Under the pieces are notes generated by a model. That model was given only the letters and a program-made list of their open reading frames with translations. It ran no database searches and was not told the DNA's origin. A stretch of 17,687 nt of DNA. It comes from Deltaproteobacteria bacterium UBA6601 (lineage in GTDB: Bacteria > Myxococcota_A > UBA796 > UBA9615). Positions 13,707-17,687 of this stretch are shown piece after piece (positions within the stretch are counted from its first letter, which is position 1; every line of letters starts with the position of its first letter). A program made the translations under genes and the position numbers. The stretch spans positions 3,414-21,100 of the forward strand of contig DJIF01000034.1 in NCBI GenBank assembly GCA_002433485.1, written 5' to 3'.

Positions 13707-16700
13707 TCAGCGGCGGCGACGTATGGCAGCGATTACCAACAATCCAAGCATCATGCCAAAGCCGCTACCGGCGCCGCGGACGGCAGCGATTGAGCTCTCA
13801 CATTGGCAGCCCGAAGCCTGGGGATCGGTGGAGTCATCGTCATCATCAGCAGAGCCAGCCGAGTCATCGTCGTCACCAAGCTCATCGCAATCAGCATCGG
13901 CTTCGTCCAGATCACCATCACAGTCGTTATCAATCTGGTCGGTGCACAGCTCGGCGGAATCCTCGGTCGCCCCTGGATTGGCAGCCGCCTCGGCATCATC
14001 ACAGTCATCATCACAGACCCTGAAGCCGTCCGCATCGGCGTCGGCTTCCTCTTCCGGGATGTTCAGGTCACAGTCATTGTCGAGTCCGTCACAGAGTTCC
14101 GCTGCTCCGGGCAGGGAATCCGCTGTGGTGTCATCGCAGTCGCCTTCACAGGGGGTGAAGCCGTCACCATCAGCATCCTGTTCCTCGTCCGCGATGCTGC
14201 CGTCACAGTCATTGTCCAGACCATCGCACTGTTCGGCCAGCCCAGGCGCCATGGTCGCATCGGCATCATCACAGTCGTCATCACAGATCCGCACCCCGTC
14301 CCCGTCGGCGTCATCCTCTCCAGCGGGGACAGCACCATCACAGTCCGAGTCCAGACCGTCGCAAGCCTCAACTGCACCGACATAAATACTGTCATCCAGA
14401 TCGTCGCAGTCGCCATCACAGGCACTGTCACCATCACCATCACCGTCAATTTCCTCATCGGTACTGGGATTGCAGTCGTTGTCCAGATCATCGCAGAGCT
14501 CAGCGGCACCAGGATAGACGGTGACATCACCTTCATCGCAGTCGCCGCCGCAGGCTGAGACCAGGTCCCCGTCAAAATCAAGAGTCTCGCTGGTACTGCT
14601 GTCACAATCATTATCGAGCCCGTCACAGATCTCGGGATTGCCGGGAAACACAGCCACCTCAGCATCATCACAATCGGCGCAGGCTACCGAACCGTCACCA
14701 TCGCCATCCACTTCATCTGCGGGGAGGTTGCCATCACAATCGTTATCGAGCCCGTCACAAATCTCTGTGGCCCCCTGATAAACCGTCGCTTCAGCGTCAT
14801 TGCAGTCGCCACCGGCACACACAGAGGCTCCGTCACCATCGTTATCCTGGCTCTCGTCGGTGCTGGGATCACAGTCGTTGTCAAGCCCGTCGCAGACCTC
14901 GATGTTGCCGGGATAGGCCGCACCCTCAGCGTCATCGCAATCAACGCAGGAAAGAGAACCATCTACATCGGCATCAACTTCCCCTGCGGCATCTGCGTCA
15001 GCCACACCATTGCAGTCATCATCAACCCCATTACAGAGTTCAGGTGCTCCCACATAGACAGTCGCCGTAGCATCATCGCAGTCTCCCGCGCACGCGCTGG
15101 CACCATCACCGTCACCGTCAACATTCTCATCGGTAGCAGGATCACAGTCGCTGTCGGCTCCATCACACAGCTCGACGTTGCCAGGGAAGGCGCTAGCGCT
15201 GGCGTCGTCACAGTCCTCACAGGCGATGTAGCCATCGCCATCACCGTCCTGCTCATCGGCGGGCAGCAAACCGTCACAGTCATCGTCTTCGGCGTTGCAC
15301 AGCTCGCTGGCACCTGGGTACACCAACGCCTCAGCATCATCACAGTCTTGAAGGCCAGGCTGCTGAGCGTTACAGAACAAATAACCGTCGCCGTCGGCAT
15401 CGGCGTCAATGGTGATCTCAAGAGACCAGGCATCTATGGTCCCGTCATTGGATGTCGAGGCAGAATCACGGACCTCAAGCTGCCAGGTGCCTAGCGTTCC
15501 TTCACCGTTGAAGTCCGCCAATGACCCCTGCGGGTAGTAGCTGCCAGTCATTGGCGCGGTGGCAGAGACGATAGAGTTCAAGGCCTGATCGTCAAAGGTC
15601 GTGGCGGTGTAGTTGGCCCCTGAACCACCGTTATTACTGCTCAACTCAACGGCGGTCCCAGAAGGTGATAGCAGCACCAGCGAGACCTCCTGAAGAGCCG
15701 GGTGGCTTAGATCAACGGTGACGTTCACATCGGTCACCACCGCATCAACGGTGACCTCCGCATCCACCGCCACCGCTCCCCCACTGGAATTCGGGAAAGC
15801 TGTGCCGGCTCCGAGACCCTCGGCAACCGCATCAAGATCATCAGCCACTGCGTCACAGTCGTTATCTGCGCCATCGCAGACCTCATCATTGCCGAGGAAG
15901 TTGTTGGGATCGGCATCATCACAGTCGCCATCGCAGCTGTTCTGACCATCAGCATCCTGATCGTGTCCTTCATCCACGGTCTGATCACAGTTATTGTCAA
16001 TAAAGTCACACAGCTCCACAGCTCCCGGGTAGGCGGTGGCCTCATCGTCGTCACAGTCTCCCCCAGCCAAAGCGGGGTTGGAGCCGACGTAAGGCGAGCA
16101 GGTAAAGAAGCCGTCCTGGTCACCATCGTCCTCGGCGCTGCCGCCCACCAGGTAATGAATGGTGCCGTTCCAGATCCGCGAACCGTTAGGAGGGCCAAAA
16201 CTGCAGCTAAAGCTGCCGCCGCAGCCATATCCCTCGTAGATGGTCAGGTTGCTGTCCTGGGCGGCCACCGTGGTGATGGACGTGCCCACCGTGTAGCGAA
16301 TGCCCAGGCTGCTGTAGAAGTAGATGCTGTAGGTCTCACCAGCACTCAGCTCAAGCGGGGTGGTCAAGGGCACAGGGGTCGGCGTACCGGTGGCCTGACC
16401 AGCGGGAACAACAACACTCTCTTGGAAGGTCCAGTCCCCTAGCGTGGTATTGGAGCCGGCCGCAGTGCCCAGCTTCCAATAGACATCCACAGTACCGCTC
16501 CCCGACCATCCCAGATGACCATCAAAACTGGTAATGGCGAGGTCTTGCAGGACCTCCACTTCAAAGATGTTGCCCTTCGAGCCATTGTCAGTATCAAAAG
16601 TAGTTGTCAGGTCATGCCCTGCCATGGGGTCCAGCAGCTCGCTGAGCTGACCGTCACAGTCGTTGTCGAGACCGTCACAGAGCTCTGGGGCCCCAGGATA

Positions 16701-17687
16701 GGTCTGAGCGCCGCTGTTGGGGTTGTCGTCACAGTCACCCTGGCACTCGCTCTGGTTGTCGCCATCATCATCGGTCTCATTGGCGCCCAGGGCGCCATCG
16801 CAGTCGTTGTCGAGACCGTCACAGACCTCAGTATTGCCCGGAAAGTTGTCGGGGTTTGCATCTTCGCAATCGAGGCAGTCAATGGAGCCATCAGCGTCAC
16901 TGTCGCTCAGCTCATCACCGCCATCCCCAGCGCTACCCGCAGGACTTGAGTAGTGGGTCTGAGCATCACAGTCGTTGTCGGCACCATCGCAGAGTTCAGC
17001 ATTGCCCGGAAAGTTGTCGGGGTTTGCATCGTCGCAATCGAGGCAGTCAATGGAGCCATCAGCGTCACTGTCGCTCAGCTCATCGCCCCCGTCTCCCACC
17101 CCCCCTGTGGGACTCACGAAGTAGCTGGTTGAATCACAGTCATTGTCCTGACCATCACACACCTCGACCCCACCAGGGGTGTTGGCTGCGTCACCATCAT
17201 CGCAGTCCTCACAGCCAATGCTGCCATCGTTATCTTGATCCGACTCCCCACCAGCGGCCTCAACCTGAGGATCACAGTCGTCATCCACCCCATTGCACTG
17301 CTCCACAGCGCCAGGATGCACACTGGCGTCAAGCTCGTTGCAGTCCAGTGAGCTGATGCTGCCATCACAGTCCGCGTCGTCAGCGACCACCGTGGACTGA
17401 GCATCATCAGGCCCACAGTCCGCATCGTTCAAAGTCCCATCGCAGTCCCGGTCGTCGACAATGGCAACCGCGGTCATGTCCCGATCATCACAGTCTTCGG
17501 CGGTAAGCACCCCATCACAGTCACCATCCACGCTGAGCGTCGTGGAGTTGGGATCGTCGTCATCACAGTCAGCTACGGCGGGCACGCCGTCACCATCGCC
17601 ATCGATCACCGGCTGGTCCCCACCACCCCCAGCACTGTCGTCATCGTCACCAGCAGCCGCGCTGTCATCGTCATCGTCAGCGGCGGC
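13707..17687 (-). CDS. Large MopE-repeat protein with P/Homo-B-like domain and MYXO-CTERM-like tail (N-terminus beyond right edge)
   Basis: The frame is open to the right edge (1326 codons seen). The codon sometimes read as a start (GTG at 17609) is preceded by an in-frame acidic D-D-D-D-S linker, so the true start is outside. In order: acidic linker; three 25-aa short repeats; five MopE-type units; an all-beta domain of unknown family (about 16637-16141); two units; a domain with the P/Homo-B pattern (15830-15408: L-S-H-P, S-P-S-G-T, F-N-G-E, G-T-W-x-L-x-V-R-D, W-S-L-E-I); about eleven units; a D-D-D-D-S linker; then S-G-C-Q-C, a hydrophobic stretch and R-R-R-R. The end fits the MYXO-CTERM sorting class that anchors surface proteins in Myxococcota. 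P domains usually accompany proteases, but no catalytic domain is visible here. Confidence 0.88.
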   Translation of the reverse strand, partial: AAADDDDDSAAAGDDDDSAGGGGDQPVIDGDGDGVPAVADCDDDDPNSTTLSVDGDCDGVLTAEDCDDRDMTAVAIVDDRDCDGTLNDADCGPDDAQSTVVADDADCDGSISSLDCNELDASVHPGAVEQCNGVDDDCDPQVEAAGGESDQDNDGSIGCEDCDDGDAANTPGGVEVCDGQDNDCDSTSYFVSPTGGVGDGGDELSDSDADGSIDCLDCDDANPDNFPGNAELCDGADNDCDAQTHYSSPAGSAGDGGDELSDSDADGSIDCLDCEDANPDNFPGNTEVCDGLDNDCDGALGANETDDDGDNQSECQGDCDDNPNSGAQTYPGAPELCDGLDNDCDGQLSELLDPMAGHDLTTTFDTDNGSKGNIFEVEVLQDLAITSFDGHLGWSGSGTVDVYWKLGTAAGSNTTLGDWTFQESVVVPAGQATGTPTPVPLTTPLELSAGETYSIYFYSSLGIRYTVGTSITTVAAQDSNLTIYEGYGCGGSFSCSFGPPNGSRIWNGTIHYLVGGSAEDDGDQDGFFTCSPYVGSNPALAGGDCDDDEATAYPGAVELCDFIDNNCDQTVDEGHDQDADGQNSCDGDCDDADPNNFLGNDEVCDGADNDCDAVADDLDAVAEGLGAGTAFPNSSGGAVAVDAEVTVDAVVTDVNVTVDLSHPALQEVSLVLLSPSGTAVELSSNNGGSGANYTATTFDDQALNSIVSATAPMTGSYYPQGSLADFNGEGTLGTWQLEVRDSASTSNDGTIDAWSLEITIDADADGDGYLFCNAQQPGLQDCDDAEALVYPGASELCNAEDDDCDGLLPADEQDGDGDGYIACEDCDDASASAFPGNVELCDGADSDCDPATDENVDGDGDGASACAGDCDDATATVYVGAPELCNGVDDDCNGVADADAAGEVDADVDGSLSCVDCDDAEGAAYPGNIEVCDGLDNDCDPSTDESQDNDGDGASVCAGGDCNDAEATVYQGATEICDGLDNDCDGNLPADEVDGDGDGSVACADCDDAEVAVFPGNPEICDGLDNDCDSSTSETLDFDGDLVSACGGDCDEGDVTVYPGAAELCDDLDNDCNPSTDEEIDGDGDGDSACDGDCDDLDDSIYVGAVEACDGLDSDCDGAVPAGEDDADGDGVRICDDDCDDADATMAPGLAEQCDGLDNDCDGSIADEEQDADGDGFTPCEGDCDDTTADSLPGAAELCDGLDNDCDLNIPEEEADADADGFRVCDDDCDDAEAAANPGATEDSAELCTDQIDNDCDGDLDEADADCDELGDDDDSAGSADDDDDSTDPQASGCQCESSIAAVRGAGSGFGMMLGLLVIAAIRRRR
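13710..13814 (-). other. MYXO-CTERM-like sorting tail
   Basis: The last 35 codons give S-G-C-Q-C, a short Gly-rich spacer, a hydrophobic segment (about 13 residues) and four terminal arginines. This is the tripartite layout of MYXO-CTERM, in which a Gly-Cys motif precedes a membrane segment and a basic end. Confidence 0.75.
14448..15248 (-). repeat. Two-unit super-repeat in the MopE array
   Basis: Six consecutive units of 43, 48, 43, 46, 43 and 44 aa alternate. Odd units have C-x-D-C-D-D without an inserted Gly and mostly end in D-P-A/S-T-D-E. Even units have C-x-G-D-C-D-D or a close variant, followed by A/V-T-V-Y. The dimer recurs three times at about 89-91 aa. Confidence 0.75.
15408..15830 (-). 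other. P/Homo-B-like (proprotein convertase) domain segment
   Basis: About 140 residues between MopE units with the landmarks of the P domain: a D-L-S-H-P turn, L-V-L-L-S-P-S-G-T, an N-G-G-S-G loop, F-N-G-E-G, G-T-W-Q-L-E-V-R-D and a closing W-S-L-E-I-T-I. This is a jelly-roll fold commonly attached to secreted subtilases and adhesins. Confidence 0.8.
16141..16637 (-). other. Inserted all-beta domain of unknown family
   Basis: About 165 residues without the Asp ladder, rich in Thr, Ser, Gly and aromatic residues. It has a G-x-I-F-E-V-E-V start, V-D-V-Y-W-K-L and S-I-Y-F-Y-S-S strands, and a C-G-G-S-F-S-C loop near its end. It reads as a beta-sandwich, possibly ligand- or carbohydrate-binding. 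I do not recognise the family. Confidence 0.55.
16833..17084 (-). repeat. 168-base tandem duplication within the MopE array
   Basis: An 84-base block (16833-16916) recurs at 17001-17084 with one mismatch (position 16863 against 17031). The unit is 56 aa: S-D-S-D-A-D-G-S-I-D-C start, MopE core, then a Gly-rich spacer ending in G-D-G-G-D-E-L. That spacer also precedes the first copy. Confidence 0.88.
17379..17603 (-). repeat. Three 25-aa short-form repeats
   Basis: Three 75-base units of the form D-x-D-[CG]-D-G-x-x-x-x-x-D-C plus about twelve residues precede the first full MopE unit. They match its first half and lack the C-D-G-x-D-N-D-C-D-G closure, so they are a minimal version of the same repeat. 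Confidence 0.7.

Noticed and set aside
13723..14558. Plus-strand frames of 220 and 251 codons over the right-edge gene
   Set aside because: They are antisense shadows of the MopE array and MYXO-CTERM-like tail. The minus-strand frame has the coherent domain order.

Overview
The window looks like a piece of a Myxococcota (former Deltaproteobacteria) genome with moderately high GC. The evidence is a MYXO-CTERM-like C-terminal sorting tail (Gly-Cys-x-Cys, hydrophobic stretch, four arginines) on the gene at the right edge, several lipoprotein signal peptides, acidic DDDDS linkers, and very long arrays of the MopE-type 'putative metal-binding' repeat (D-x-D-G-D-G ... D-C-D-D ... C-D-G-x-D-N-D-C-D-G). 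No tRNA, rRNA, CRISPR, transposase or phage gene was seen, and no stretch over 300 bases lacks a gene.

Layout, left to right. A partial lipoprotein on the minus strand runs off the left edge (1-198). It is divergent from a multi-pass membrane protein (288-1895, +). Next is a 741-aa MopE-repeat lipoprotein (1983-4208, +). Converging on it from the minus strand is a small exported protein made of six 22-aa double-cysteine repeats (4231-4707). Divergent from that gene is a 1723-aa lipoprotein (4863-10034, +) with an ASH-like domain, 26 MopE-type units and a C-terminal RCC1-like propeller of seven repeats. It is followed on the same strand by a lipoprotein with two tandem FKBP domains (10133-11080) and a second multi-pass membrane protein with a soluble tail (11105-13336). 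The right end is on the minus strand: a 70-aa proline-rich lipoprotein (13402-13614), and upstream of it a 1326-aa-plus MopE-repeat protein (13707-17687, open at the right edge). That protein carries an inserted all-beta domain, a P/Homo-B-like domain and the MYXO-CTERM-like tail.

All nine genes appear to encode exported, lipid-anchored or membrane proteins. Five have lipoboxes, one has a C-terminal sorting tail, two are polytopic and one has an N-terminal hydrophobic segment. The large repeat proteins would form stiff, acidic, cysteine-rich, probably Ca2+-binding stalks on the surface. The double FKBP could act as an envelope prolyl isomerase and foldase. The two polytopic proteins resemble GT-C-type enzymes in layout only. 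A joint role in building a surface coat or adhesion layer is an inference from this context.

The most striking sequence-level features are the nested periodicities: a three-unit super-repeat of 147-148 aa in the 1723-aa protein, a two-unit super-repeat in the 1326-aa protein, and the six-copy C-x11-C protein between two paralogous MopE lipoproteins.
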